NCBI RefSeq assembly: GCF_000161455.1
Contig: NZ_CM000745.1
Coordinates: 1,464,063-1,528,062, forward strand
From: Bacillus pseudomycoides DSM 12442
GTDB taxonomy: Bacteria > Bacillota > Bacilli > Bacillales > Bacillaceae_G
DNA: 64,000 bases
Reading direction: 5' to 3'
The notes under the pieces were generated by a model. The model was given only the letters and a program-made list of their open reading frames with translations. It did not search any database and was not told the DNA's origin. Made by a program: the position numbers and the translations under genes. This document shows, piece after piece, positions 15,691 to 24,841 of this stretch. Numbering within the stretch: position 1 is the first letter of the stretch; every line of letters begins with the position of its first letter.

Positions 15691-16350
15691 ATGAAGTATA
15701 AAATGAATTGGTTGTATAAAACAAAACATGGTCTTCAAACAGAATTAATAACAGATTATATGAGTATGGAAGAAGCTCTCCAATTTGCAGTGGATTTTGA
15801 GAAAACGGGAAGAGTAAAAGAACTCGTATTTTACGATGAAATGGGCGCGGAATGGACGCTGAAAGAAATGAAAAAATTGAGTAAACAAGTGGAAGAAGAT
15901 CCGCAAGAAATTCGCATTTACTTTGATGGAGGATATGACATCGAAACGAAAGAGGCGGGACTTGGAATATGCGTGTACTATAAAAAAGGGAAAAAAGTGT
16001 ATCGTGTTCGTCGAAATGCTTACATAGAAGGTATATATGATAATAATGAGGCAGAGTATGCAGCGTTATTATATGGAATGGATGTATTAGAAGAATTAGG
16101 AATCAAATATGAATCAGTTACGCTTCATGGTGATTCTCAAGTCGTACTTCAGCAATTAGCTGGACAGTGGCCATGCTATGATGAACATTTGAATCACTAT
16201 TTAGATCAAATTGAACAAAAAGCAAAGCAAATGAAATTGAAGCTTGTCTGTGAGCCAGTAACAAGAAAACAAAATAAAGAAGCACATCAATTGGCCGCGC
16301 AAGCATTGGAAGGGACACCGATCGATAGTCATAAGGAAGTAACAGAATAG
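15691..16350 (+). CDS. RNase HI-like protein with N-terminal extension (YpeP-like)
   Basis: 219 residues. An extension of about 70 residues (MKYKMNWLYKTKHGLQTELI...) precedes an RNase H domain. Acidic residues Asp79 (IYFDGGYD), Glu122 (NNEAEYAALL) and Asp148 (HGDSQVVLQQLAG) are present. The fourth position, normally Asp in NKxAD, is His199 (NKEAHQLAAQAL), so catalysis may be altered. The fit to B. subtilis YpeP is by length, extension and the zinc-finger gene that follows. Ribosome site AAGGGG before the ATG. Confidence 0.85.
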   Translation: MKYKMNWLYKTKHGLQTELITDYMSMEEALQFAVDFEKTGRVKELVFYDEMGAEWTLKEMKKLSKQVEEDPQEIRIYFDGGYDIETKEAGLGICVYYKKGKKVYRVRRNAYIEGIYDNNEAEYAALLYGMDVLEELGIKYESVTLHGDSQVVLQQLAGQWPCYDEHLNHYLDQIEQKAKQMKLKLVCEPVTRKQNKEAHQLAAQALEGTPIDSHKEVTE

Positions 16351-16362
16351 AGAGGTGCACTG

Positions 16363-16539
16363 GTGAATAAGAAGCAGCTCATTATAGAGGTAAATGATTT
16401 ATTAGAGACGTATTGTGAAGGATGTTTTTTACAAGAACACTATAGAAAAACACAAAGTAAGTACTATGCCCATTCTTTTTGTATTCGGCAATGCACAGTG
16501 GGAGCGAAGTTAAAAGAATATGGCAATCAATTATCATAA
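16363..16539 (+). CDS. ypeQ: Small zinc-finger protein (YpeQ-like, DUF2602)
   Basis: 58 residues from GTG at 16363, twelve bases after the RNase HI-like gene, with ribosome site GAGAGGTG. Four cysteines at 18, 21, 40 and 44 (CxxC ... CxxxC) look like a single zinc site. It corresponds to the YpeQ/DUF2602 family, which follows ypeP in B. subtilis. Role unknown; a nucleic-acid partner of the RNase H protein is a guess. Confidence 0.75.
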   Translation: MNKKQLIIEVNDLLETYCEGCFLQEHYRKTQSKYYAHSFCIRQCTVGAKLKEYGNQLS

Positions 16540-16573
16540 AAAACATCCAGAGGTAGCTCTGGATGTTTTTTTA
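16540..16573. terminator. Terminator after ypeQ
   Basis: AAACATCCAGAG / CTCTGGATGTTT with loop GTAG and seven T. It also lies at the 3' end of the convergent small gene. Confidence 0.9.
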
Positions 16574-16819
16574 ATGCTTAGCTTCTTTCAATTGGTGTTC
16601 GCATAGGCTTAGTTTTTTTTCTTCATTCATTAAGAAAGGCTCGTCTAAATCTGTTGCAACAGATTTCATTGTTTCAAGCTGAGAGCGTGCAGATTCTACT
16701 GCAGTCGTCGCATGCTGCAGTGATTCAGGATCCATTGTAATTGTAGCAGAACCTACCATTTTTTGTGCTGTTTCTACACGGAATTTTACTTCTTCAAAAT
16801 CATTTACATGTGAACCCAT
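16571..16819 (-). CDS. Small helical protein, probably DUF2564
   Basis: 82 residues, almost entirely helical and acidic, no Cys motif except one near the C-terminus. The sequence (FEEVKFRVETAQKMVGSATI...) fits my memory of the Bacillus DUF2564 family, function unknown. Ribosome site AAAGGAGGAATC is strong. It lies between ypeQ and cspD, an order also seen in relatives. Confidence 0.7.
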   Translation of the reverse strand: MGSHVNDFEEVKFRVETAQKMVGSATITMDPESLQHATTAVESARSQLETMKSVATDLDEPFLMNEEKKLSLCEHQLKEAKH

Positions 16820-16899
16820 TGTCGATTCCTCCTTTGTATTCTGTCACATTTCACATAGTTTTTACTCTGCAAAAAGGAAATATACAAAGGAATAACAAA

Positions 16900-16930
16900 G
16901 GAGGTTACCAAATAAGGTAACCTCCTGTTA
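16900..16930 (-). terminator. Terminator of cspD
   Basis: GGAGGTTACC / GGTAACCTCC stem with loop AAATAA; on the minus strand it is followed by a T-rich stretch. Confidence 0.8.
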
Positions 16931-16939
16931 TATGTTGGA

Positions 16940-17137
16940 TTAAAGTTTTACTACGTTAGCAGCTTGTGGTCCACGGTTTCCTTCAACGATGTCGAAAGAT
17001 ACTTCTTGACCTTCTTCTAAAGCTTTGTAGCCTTCGCCTTGAATAGCTGTGAAATGTACGAATACATCGTCAGCACCTTCAATTTCGATAAATCCAAAAC
17101 CTTTTTCGTTGTTAAACCATTTTACTTTTCCTTGCAT
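16940..17137 (-). CDS. cspD: Cold-shock protein CspD
   Basis: 65 residues, a complete OB-fold cold-shock domain with both RNA-binding motifs, KGFGFIE (RNP1) and VFVHFTA (RNP2). It acts as an RNA chaperone in the cytoplasm. The sequence is close to B. subtilis CspD, and the neighbourhood (ypeP/ypeQ region) matches. A 5' leader of about 110 bases separates promoter and start codon, as is usual for cold-shock genes. Confidence 0.93.
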   Translation of the reverse strand: MQGKVKWFNNEKGFGFIEIEGADDVFVHFTAIQGEGYKALEEGQEVSFDIVEGNRGPQAANVVKL

Positions 17138-17256
17138 GTTACAATTCCTCCTAAAAAACGATTACTTTTTCATTTAGTGAAGTTCATTTGAAATATTTGC
17201 GAATTCATAAAACTGAAAATGCTATATTATCGAATATTCTGCTAAATGATATTTTA

Positions 17257-17286
17257 AATATACATGAAATGGTAGATTTTAGTCAA
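17257..17286 (-). promoter_or_regulatory. Promoter of cspD
   Basis: On the minus strand: TTGACT (complement of 17281-17286), an 18-base spacer, and TATATT (complement of 17257-17262). It would give a leader of roughly 110 bases before the cspD ATG. Confidence 0.65.
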
Positions 17287-17405
17287 GTAAGCGGTTTTAT
17301 ATTTTTGTATTTTCAAATAATTTTTACACAAGTTTCTAAAATGGTATAGGACAACTTATATTCTTAATATGCTTAAATGAATGCTGTACATAATGAGGTG
17401 AGAGA

Positions 17406-18134
17406 ATGAGTAAGTCTTATTTGTTAGATAATCAAGAAATTAAAACTAGGAGTGATATACCAAGTTGGGTTTCAAAAGAATTTGAGAATTTTTCTAATGT
17501 TGTATTAGAGCCAACTTTTCCGTGCTATTTTGGCTTAACGGCCTTAAAGAAAAATGAACTTCGTTACTCGTTTTTATCTCAGGATGATTGGAGTCATTTA
17601 CCCAAGACTCTGTTTTCTTTTTTACAGTTAATGAATGAGCGACCAGTTGTAAGAAGAGGTTTTTTTCTTTTTGTTGAGCCAGAGTGTGAAGAAAGATCGC
17701 TCGAATATTACCGCATGTACTTTTGGAGAGTGCTACAATATTTACATGAAAAGGATGAACAGCCATGGCCAGAGCAAATTCCAAAAAATCCAGATCATTA
17801 CTTATGGGAATTTTCATTTGGTGGGGAGCCGATGTTTGCATTTGGGAATGCTCCTGCCTATAAACAGAGAAAAACGAGGCATTTAGGAAATTCGCTCATT
17901 ATAGGATTTCAGCCACGGATCATATTTGATGGATTAGAAGGAGATCGACCGAAAGGGGCATATTCCAGACAAACGGTTAGAGAACGAGTGGAAAAGTGGG
18001 ATCAGCTGCCGAAACATCCCAATATAAGTCACTATGGTGATCCGAATCATCAGGAATGGAAACAATATTTTATTGGAGATGACATCGAACCAATCGAAGG
18101 AAAATGTCCATTTCATCATAAAGTACTAAAATGA
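17406..18134 (+). CDS. YqcI/YcgG family protein
   Basis: 242 residues. The family landmarks FPCYFG (near 38), RRGFFLFVEP and FGGEPMFAF are present. The C-terminal stretch holds GKCPFHH. Related proteins GntA and DcsA are heme-dependent N-hydroxylases acting on arginine-like substrates, so a heme enzyme is plausible, but the B. cereus member has no characterised substrate that I know of. Single gene with a GAGGTGAGAG ribosome site and a terminator right after. Confidence 0.85.
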   Translation: MSKSYLLDNQEIKTRSDIPSWVSKEFENFSNVVLEPTFPCYFGLTALKKNELRYSFLSQDDWSHLPKTLFSFLQLMNERPVVRRGFFLFVEPECEERSLEYYRMYFWRVLQYLHEKDEQPWPEQIPKNPDHYLWEFSFGGEPMFAFGNAPAYKQRKTRHLGNSLIIGFQPRIIFDGLEGDRPKGAYSRQTVRERVEKWDQLPKHPNISHYGDPNHQEWKQYFIGDDIEPIEGKCPFHHKVLK

Positions 18135-18160
18135 AAGCCATCATTAAGGATGGCTTTTTT
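18134..18160 (+). terminator. Terminator after the YqcI/YcgG gene
   Basis: AAAGCCATC / GATGGCTTT stem with loop ATTAAG and a T6 tail; it overlaps the stop codon. Confidence 0.9.
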
Positions 18161-18275
18161 GCATATTTTGGATGAAAAAGGGCATTTTATATATGTATAT
18201 TTTTTATAAAAGTTAGTCTATTTTTAGTACTGTTTACATTAGCTAATAGTAAAATGATATAGAAAGGATAGAGCG

Positions 18276-18908
18276 ATGTTTGGAGCAATTATACAGCAAT
18301 TTATACTAGGAATTTCACTAGCGGCACCAGTAGGGCCAATTAATATTGAAATGTTAAAAAGAGGGATCGAACGTGGGTTTTGGCATGCTTGGTTTGTTGG
18401 GATAGGAGGCATGAGTGCAGATATTTTATTTATGCTGCTTATTTACTTTGGATTATCTTCTGTATTTATGTATACATATGTACAAGCATTTATGTATTGT
18501 ATAGGTTTTTTCTTATTGTTTTATTTAGGATTTCAAAGTGTAAAACAAGGAATTTCACATTCAAATATGGAATATAAACAAGAAGAGGTAGGTGGACTTC
18601 GTCAATCCTTTATGGCAGGATTTTTAATTGCGGTATCTAATCCGTTAAATCTTGTCTTTTGGTTTGGTGTATATGGGAGTACGCTTAATTCACTGCTCAC
18701 GAAAGTAACAAAACAAGAGGCCTTTTTATATAGTCTTTGCATAATTGGTGGCATTATTTTATGGAATTTAAATATTGCCTTTTCTGTTCATTTTGGACGC
18801 ACAGTGCTTAAACCAAAGGTACTCGGTTATATTACAGCGGGAGCTGGATTTATCTTAGTCGGGTATTCGATTCATTTTGCGTATAAAGCTTTACAGTTGT
18901 TCATATAA
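18276..18908 (+). CDS. LysE-family exporter
   Basis: 210 residues with six predicted membrane helices. The N-terminal GISLAAPVGPINIEMLKRGI is the LysE/RhtB motif. Such proteins export amino acids or related small molecules. Substrate not deducible. A small gene of unknown function follows 19 bases later and is probably co-transcribed. Confidence 0.9.
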   Translation: MFGAIIQQFILGISLAAPVGPINIEMLKRGIERGFWHAWFVGIGGMSADILFMLLIYFGLSSVFMYTYVQAFMYCIGFFLLFYLGFQSVKQGISHSNMEYKQEEVGGLRQSFMAGFLIAVSNPLNLVFWFGVYGSTLNSLLTKVTKQEAFLYSLCIIGGIILWNLNIAFSVHFGRTVLKPKVLGYITAGAGFILVGYSIHFAYKALQLFI

Positions 18909-18927
18909 GATTGAAGGGGAGATTTTT

Positions 18928-19221
18928 ATGTATCGAACCACAGTTAATGGAAAAGAAATTATCATTACATTAGCACCAAAAATTCGAAAAGAAATAACGG
19001 ATAGGGACCCTTTATATGAGGCCGTTCTTCAAACTGTTGAAAGACTACTTCAAACAAAGCAGCCAACATTTGCTGTAAATCATGCAATACTGGGACTGAT
19101 TATTGGAGAGGTACAGGGAGGTGAAGTAACTGTCTTTGCAGTTGAACACATTATACCGAAACAAAATATATTTGGTTCGCAAAATTTTTTCTCTACAATA
19201 GAACAGCGAGCAAATTTGTGA
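18928..19221 (+). CDS. Hypothetical protein, 97 aa
   Basis: Counting from ATG 18928, which has GAAGGGGAG before it; the longer in-frame extension overlaps lysE and lacks a ribosome site. Soluble, mixed alpha/beta, starting MYRTTVNGKEIIITLAPK. Family not recognised. Likely in one operon with the LysE exporter. Confidence 0.65.
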   Translation: MYRTTVNGKEIIITLAPKIRKEITDRDPLYEAVLQTVERLLQTKQPTFAVNHAILGLIIGEVQGGEVTVFAVEHIIPKQNIFGSQNFFSTIEQRANL

Positions 19222-19287
19222 GTAAAAGAGAATAAGATAGATAGAATGAAAACAGTCGTAACGATATGTTATGGCTGTTTTTTCTAA
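19222..19287 (+). terminator. Weak terminator after the 97-aa gene
   Basis: AAAACAGTCGTAACG / CGATATGTTATGGCTGTTTT arms pair imperfectly and are followed by TTTTCT. Confidence 0.5.
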
Positions 19288-19304
19288 GAAAGGGGATAGG
19301 ATGA

Positions 19305-19917
19305 ATGAAAAGGGTGATGAAGGAGTTCTTTTTCCAACATGATATTGTGATTATGTTTGGAGTATTTATATTGTTTATCATTATTTTGAAAATGCAATTA
19401 TTTACAGGGGTGGCGATTTTATCATGTCTTGCGGGAATCGTTTTTTATACAATCAATGAGTATATAACATATCGGTTTTTATTTCATATGAAACCTCCTA
19501 AAAATGTTAAAGAGATTACATTATGATCACCATGTGTACCCGGATGATTTAAAGCTATTATTTTTACCAGTATGCTATAGCATGACAGGATTTGCAATTT
19601 ATTTGTTCATTCTGTATGGACTTACAAGTAATATAACGATTACATTTTCATTTGGAATTGGGATGATTATCATGTTGCTCGTCTATGAATGGAAACATTA
19701 CATAGCGCATAGACCAATCCGTCCTTTGACTGGTTTTGGTAGATGGCTAAAAAAACAACATATTTTGCATCATTATAAAAATGAAAATTATTGGTTTGGT
19801 GTGTCGAATCCAGTTTGTGATTTCTTATTTGGAACTTATAAAAACGGAAAAGATGTTGAATTAAGTAGGACGGCACGTAACTTAGAAAAAGAGAAGGACA
19901 AGAAAGTGGTGCGATGA
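19305..19917 (+). pseudogene. Fatty-acid hydroxylase / sterol desaturase family, frameshifted
   Basis: Two overlapping frames make one protein. 19305-19526 encodes two membrane helices and ends at FLFHMKPPKN. 19504-19917 continues in another frame with LKRLHYDHH, WKHYIAHRP and KKQHILHHY, the histidine boxes of the di-iron hydroxylase family, then the conserved NPVCDFLFGTYK. The join lies near 19500-19506 (CTAAAAATG); homologues have a few extra residues here, so a short deletion is likely. The iron-binding His boxes are intact but cut off from the N-terminal helices, so the protein is probably inactive. Confidence 0.8.
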
Positions 19918-20109
19918 GCACTTCTTTTTATTTTAAAAAAATATATTAAAAAATTAGGAAAATATGACGAAAAATGTCTATCGAAAAATCTTTGCAGAGG
20001 AGAAGAGATTGTCTAAAATAAATGTAAGTTTCTGAATATTTATAAAATTTAGCTTTTGGTTTATGAGGGGGAATTTTATTTAAGGATTGAAGGAAAGGGG
20101 AGAGGACAA

Positions 20110-20448
20110 ATGAAACGAGAGAGTTCAGCACGTAAGTTGCAAAGTGAGGTAAATTATACAGAAGTCGTCCAGTCAGCGGAATTTCAAGCATTGCTAGAAA
20201 AGAAGCGAAAGTTTATTGTTCCGATGAGCATTTTCTTTTTAAGCTTTTTTATTGCTCTGCCGCTTTTGACTTCTTATTCAAAAGTGTTGAATACACCAGC
20301 GTTTGGAGATGTTACATGGGCGTGGATCTTTGCTTTTACACAATTTGTTATGACGTGGTCGTTATGTATGATGTATAACAAAAAAGCGGAATCGTTCGAC
20401 AAAACTTCGCAAAAAATTCTTCAAGATATACAAAAAGGGAGGGGATAA
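20110..20448 (+). CDS. DUF485 membrane protein
   Basis: 112 residues from ATG 20110 with an AGGGGAGAGGA ribosome site. Two transmembrane helices (about 38-58 and 72-93), with the family motif SAEFQALLEKKRKFIVP ahead of the first helix. DUF485 proteins are encoded beside ActP/YwcA-type acetate or pyruvate symporters, and the symporter gene starts two bases after this one. Probably a small accessory subunit. Confidence 0.88.
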   Translation: MKRESSARKLQSEVNYTEVVQSAEFQALLEKKRKFIVPMSIFFLSFFIALPLLTSYSKVLNTPAFGDVTWAWIFAFTQFVMTWSLCMMYNKKAESFDKTSQKILQDIQKGRG

Positions 20449-20450
20449 AT

Positions 20451-22001
20451 TTGAACGTAACGGCGTTTGCACTTTTTTTAATTATCGTTCTTGGTACGCT
20501 CGTCATTACATATTTTGCATCGAAAAAGACGAAAAATGCGAGCGAGTTTTATACGGCAGGAGGAGGCTTAACTGGGTGGCAAAATGGTTTGGCCATTGCG
20601 GGAGATTATATGTCAGCTGCTTCTTTTTTAGGGATTGCAGGCGCAATCGCATTAACTGGATTTGATGGTTTCTTTTATAGCATAGGCTTTCTTGTTGCCT
20701 ATTTAGTTGTATTATATCTGGTTGCTGAACCGCTTAGAAACTTAGGGAAATATACATTAGCTGATATGATTGCAGCACGTTTTGATGCGAGAAAAGTGCG
20801 CGGAGTTGCAGCTTTAAATACGATGACGATTTCAATTTTCTATATGATTGCACAGCTTGTGGGAGCAGGAGCACTTATTAAATTATTATTAGGGATTGAA
20901 TATACGACATCCGTCTTAATTGTTGGAACGTTAATGACGGTGTATGTGATTTTTGGAGGTATGACAGCGACGAGTTGGGTGCAAATTGTAAAAGCTGTCT
21001 TGCTAATGGCAGGGACATTTATTATTTCAGTAATTGTATTTGCTAAATTTAATTTTAGCGTGACAGAAATGTTTGCGCAGATGAAAACGGCAACACCTCT
21101 AAAAGAGGCATTTTTAAATCCAGGTGTGAAATATAAAAATGGATTAGATACGATTTCTTTAAATTTAGGTCTTGTTTTAGGAACAGCTGGTTTACCTCAT
21201 ATTCTTGTTCGCTTTTTCACTGTTCGTGACGCGAAAACAGCACGTCAGTCTGTTGTATATGCAACGTGGTTAATTGGTGCATTTTATATTATGACCATTT
21301 TCCTAGGTTTTGGTGCAGCTGCATTTGTAGGGAATGCTGCAATTATTCAGGCAAATCCAGCTGGTAATATGGCAGCACCTTTATTAGCAAAAGCACTTGG
21401 GGGAGATTTCTTATTTGCATTCGTTTCTGCAATTGCATTCGCGACGATTTTAGCCGTTGTAGCTGGTTTAGTTTTAACAGCCGCTTCAGCTTTCGCACAT
21501 GATTTCTATAATGAAATTATTCGCCGAGGAAAATCAACAGAAAAAGAGCAGGTGTCCATGGCACGCTATGCATCAATTGGTGTAGCTGTATTATCTATTA
21601 TTTTAGCGTTATTTGCTCAAACGTTAAATGTTGCGTTTCTAGTGTCGTTAGCATTTGCGGTTGCTGCAAGTGCTAACTTACCAGTGATTTTGTTTACAAT
21701 TTATTGGAAACGTTTTAATACAACAGGAGCAATTTGTGGAATGGTTGTTGGGTTAGTATCAGCTATCGTATTAGTGGCACTAAGCCCGAATGTTTGGAAT
21801 CCTGAAGCTGGGAAAGCAATCTTTGTTGGAAAAGCATTATTCCCTTATACAACACCTGGAATTATTTCTATTCCACTTGGATTTTTAGCAGCGTATTTAG
21901 GGACAATCTTTTCAAGTAAGAAAGAAGATGCAGCGAAGTTCGATGAAATCCTTGTTAAATCTAACACAGGTCATGGAGTTAGTGACGTGTCTGCGCATTA
22001 A
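20451..22001 (+). CDS. Solute:sodium symporter, ActP/YwcA-like
   Basis: 516 residues from a TTG start behind GGGAGGGG. About 13 membrane helices. SSS-family signatures include SEFYTAGGGLTGWQNGLAIAG near residue 33 and IFGGMTATSWVQIVKAVLL near 165. With its DUF485 partner it is most like monocarboxylate (acetate, pyruvate) symporters. Substrate is an inference from that pairing. Terminator follows. Confidence 0.88.
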   Translation: MNVTAFALFLIIVLGTLVITYFASKKTKNASEFYTAGGGLTGWQNGLAIAGDYMSAASFLGIAGAIALTGFDGFFYSIGFLVAYLVVLYLVAEPLRNLGKYTLADMIAARFDARKVRGVAALNTMTISIFYMIAQLVGAGALIKLLLGIEYTTSVLIVGTLMTVYVIFGGMTATSWVQIVKAVLLMAGTFIISVIVFAKFNFSVTEMFAQMKTATPLKEAFLNPGVKYKNGLDTISLNLGLVLGTAGLPHILVRFFTVRDAKTARQSVVYATWLIGAFYIMTIFLGFGAAAFVGNAAIIQANPAGNMAAPLLAKALGGDFLFAFVSAIAFATILAVVAGLVLTAASAFAHDFYNEIIRRGKSTEKEQVSMARYASIGVAVLSIILALFAQTLNVAFLVSLAFAVAASANLPVILFTIYWKRFNTTGAICGMVVGLVSAIVLVALSPNVWNPEAGKAIFVGKALFPYTTPGIISIPLGFLAAYLGTIFSSKKEDAAKFDEILVKSNTGHGVSDVSAH

Positions 22002-22009
22002 GAAGAAAG

Positions 22010-22040
22010 AGAGCTTTCCAGTTGCTTGGAGAGCTCTTTT
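22010..22040 (+). terminator. Terminator after the symporter gene
   Basis: AGAGCTTTCCA / TTGGAGAGCTCTTTT hairpin with a T-rich tail. Confidence 0.8.
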
Positions 22041-22188
22041 GTTTTGTAATGTTGCTTGAAAATATTACTCGGCAGTCGGTAGGATTTATTTTGTTCATGT
22101 GGAATGAAAATAAATAGGGAAAAGTTTTATCTCATCATGGCGCCAGTACAGCTTGGGAAAATATAAGTTGTTTTGGAAGGTGGAATGT

Positions 22189-23544
22189 ATGATGAAAACG
22201 AAACAATCAGATGCATTATTAGCAAAGGATGAAAAGTATGTGTGGCATGGAATGCGTCCTTTTAGTCCAAATAGTACAATGGTTGGGGCAAAAGCAGAAG
22301 GATGCTGGGTAGAAGATATAGAGGGGAAACGGTACTTAGATGGGATGAGTGGGCTTTGGTGTGTGAATAGTGGATATGGAAGAAAAGAGCTTGCTGAAGC
22401 AGCGTATGAGCAATTGCAAAAATTATCATATTTTCCAATGTCACAATCTCATGAACCTGCAATTCAGCTTGCTGAAAAGTTAAATGAATGGCTTGGAGGA
22501 GAGTATGTTATTTTCTTCTCTAACAGTGGATCGGAAGCGAATGAAACAGCATTTAAAGTTGCTCGTCAATATTATGCTCATAAGGGAGAGTCACACCGTT
22601 ATAAATTTATGTCACGTTATCGTGGTTATCATGGAAATACAATGGCGACGATGGCAGCGACAGGACAGGCACAGCGGAGGTATCAGTATGAGCCATTTGC
22701 TTCTGGCTTTTTACATGTTACGCCACCAGATTGTTACCGAATGCCAGAGATTTCGTCACAAAATATTTATGATGTAGAGTGTGTGAAAGAAATTGATCGT
22801 GTTATGACGTGGGAACTAAGTGAAACGATAGCTGGATTGATTATGGAACCAATTATTACAGGCGGAGGAATTTTGATGCCCCCGCAAGATTATATGAAAG
22901 CTGTTCATGAGACGTGTCAAAAACATGGTGCATTGCTAATTAGTGACGAAGTAATTTGTGGTTTCGGTCGTACAGGAAAAGCGTTTGGTTTTATGAATTA
23001 TGATGTAAAGCCTGACATTATTACAATGGCAAAAGGGATTACAAGTGCATACTTACCGTTATCAGCAACAGCAGTGAAGAAAGAGATTTATGAAGCATTT
23101 AAAGGAAAGGGAGAATATGAATTTTTCCGTCATATTAACACGTTTGGTGGCAATCCAGCAGCTTGTGCGTTAGCACTTAAAAACTTAGAGATTATGGAAA
23201 ACGAAAATTTAATTGAGCGTTCTGCACAAATGGGATCGCTTTTATTAGAGCAATTAAAAGAAGAAATAGGAGATGATCATCCACTTGTTGGAGATATTAG
23301 AGGGAAAGGGTTGCTAGTTGGCATTGAGCTGGTAAATGACAAAGGAACAAAAGAACCAATTGATAATGATAAAATTGTCAGTGTAGTGAATGCTTGTAAA
23401 GAAAAAGGATTAATCATTGGGCGTAACGGAATGACAACAGCAGGCTATAATAATGTTTTAACGTTAGCACCGCCTCTTATTATTTCAAGTGAAGAAATTG
23501 CTTTTGTTGTCGGGACATTGAAGACAGCGATGGAACGTATTTAA
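22189..23544 (+). CDS. Class III (omega) aminotransferase
   Basis: 451 residues from ATG 22189 behind GGAAGGTGG. Fold type I PLP enzyme: FSNSGSEANETAFK near residue 104, LISDEVICGFGRTGK (the PLP-ring Asp), and TMAKGITSAYLPLSA with the Schiff-base lysine. Closest to the omega-amino acid:pyruvate and polyamine aminotransferases. Amino donor not readable. Stand-alone gene directly after the symporter; a link through pyruvate is speculative. Confidence 0.88.
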   Translation: MMKTKQSDALLAKDEKYVWHGMRPFSPNSTMVGAKAEGCWVEDIEGKRYLDGMSGLWCVNSGYGRKELAEAAYEQLQKLSYFPMSQSHEPAIQLAEKLNEWLGGEYVIFFSNSGSEANETAFKVARQYYAHKGESHRYKFMSRYRGYHGNTMATMAATGQAQRRYQYEPFASGFLHVTPPDCYRMPEISSQNIYDVECVKEIDRVMTWELSETIAGLIMEPIITGGGILMPPQDYMKAVHETCQKHGALLISDEVICGFGRTGKAFGFMNYDVKPDIITMAKGITSAYLPLSATAVKKEIYEAFKGKGEYEFFRHINTFGGNPAACALALKNLEIMENENLIERSAQMGSLLLEQLKEEIGDDHPLVGDIRGKGLLVGIELVNDKGTKEPIDNDKIVSVVNACKEKGLIIGRNGMTTAGYNNVLTLAPPLIISSEEIAFVVGTLKTAMERI

Positions 23545-23548
23545 AAAA

Positions 23549-23600
23549 ACCGATTCATCCCCCACCTTCACTTCGTTTAGAGGAGGGGGTCTTCTCGGTT
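23549..23600 (+). terminator. Terminator after the aminotransferase gene
   Basis: AACCGA...CATCCCCCACC arm pairs with GAGGAGGGGGTCTTCTCGGTT, imperfectly. Confidence 0.55.
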
Positions 23601-23611
23601 AAAATGATAAA

Positions 23612-23652
23612 AAATGAGATGATTGTCTTTTGAAGAGAATCATCTCGTTTTT
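23612..23652. terminator. Bidirectional terminator between aminotransferase and gerN
   Basis: AATGAGATGATT / AATCATCTCGTTTTTT hairpin with A and T runs on both sides. Confidence 0.75.
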
Positions 23653-23683
23653 TATATTATGAAACTAGTACTCTATATAGCTA

Positions 23684-24841
23684 TTATGCACTTTGTTTTA
23701 ATTGCTTATCTTTTACACCGAAAGAATATTTTAACATTGGTGGTGTAATCATGGTTGTTAAAATAACGACAATTACAATTGCTGTAAAGTAATCTTGTGC
23801 TAGTAGTCCAGAAGTAAGCCCCTGTCCTGCAATGATAAGAGCAACTTCACCGCGTGAAACCATTCCGGACCCAATGATTGTAGATGATTGTAAATCAAAT
23901 CCTGTCATGCGCGCTCCGAAGCCACAACCAATCAGTTTTGTTAATACAGCAATTACAGTTAAAGCCAAGATAAACCATACTTTATCTCCAATGCCTGCAA
24001 ACGTAATATTCATACCAATGCTTACAAAGAAGATAGGAACGAACATTGCATAAGCGATTGGTTCTACTTTCTTTTCTACTTCATGTTTGTAATCTGTTTG
24101 AGAGATAGCAATACCTGCTGCAAATGCTCCGATAATGCCTGCGATTCCTAATAGTTCACCGAAATATGCAAAAGCGAAACAAATGATAAGAGCCGCACTA
24201 ATTATAGACTCTGATACGCGTAATGGTGATAACCAACGCATAATCATTGGAACACCTTTCCAACCGATTAGGATGATAGAAAGGAAGAAAACAACCTTTT
24301 TCAAAATAATCATTGTTAAGCTTACATCACCTGAGCCTAAGAAACTCATGGCAAATGCTAGTAAAATAACAACAAGAATATCATCAAATACAGCTGCTCC
24401 CAACATTGTTGTGCTTTCGCGAGTCTTCATTTTTCCTAAGTCACGAAGTGTTTGTACAGAGATACTAACACTTGTTGCACATAGAAGTAATCCTAAAAAG
24501 ACAGCATTTGCTTGTTCCATACCCATAATTAGTCCTGAAACATAACCACCTACAAATGGAAGAATAATACCGCCAACAGCAACAGCTAAAGATGAATTGC
24601 GATTTTCATTTAGTTCTTTTAAATCTGTTTCTAGACCTGCCATAAACATAAGGAGAATAACTCCTACTTGACTTAACTGTGTGAGTAAATCTGAATTGTT
24701 AACTAAACCTAATACCGCCGGACCAATTACAATACCAACAATTAATTTCCCGAGTACAGAAGGTTGCCCTAATCTCACACTAATGTCACCAGCAATTTTG
24801 GTGCTTAGTAAAATTAACGCAATTTGAAAGAAAAATTCCAT
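23684..24841 (-). CDS. gerN: Na+/H+-K+ antiporter GerN
   Basis: 385 residues counting from MEFFFQIALILL, chosen because AAAGGAGAGATGAG precedes that ATG; six more in-frame residues upstream are less likely. A CPA2-type antiporter with about 12 helices; GAAVFDDILVVILLAFA carries the conserved Asp pair. The sequence is as I remember B. cereus GerN, required for inosine-driven spore germination. Identity to GerN versus its paralogue GerT should be confirmed. Single gene. Confidence 0.85.
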   Translation of the reverse strand: MEFFFQIALILLSTKIAGDISVRLGQPSVLGKLIVGIVIGPAVLGLVNNSDLLTQLSQVGVILLMFMAGLETDLKELNENRNSSLAVAVGGIILPFVGGYVSGLIMGMEQANAVFLGLLLCATSVSISVQTLRDLGKMKTRESTTMLGAAVFDDILVVILLAFAMSFLGSGDVSLTMIILKKVVFFLSIILIGWKGVPMIMRWLSPLRVSESIISAALIICFAFAYFGELLGIAGIIGAFAAGIAISQTDYKHEVEKKVEPIAYAMFVPIFFVSIGMNITFAGIGDKVWFILALTVIAVLTKLIGCGFGARMTGFDLQSSTIIGSGMVSRGEVALIIAGQGLTSGLLAQDYFTAIVIVVILTTMITPPMLKYSFGVKDKQLKQSA

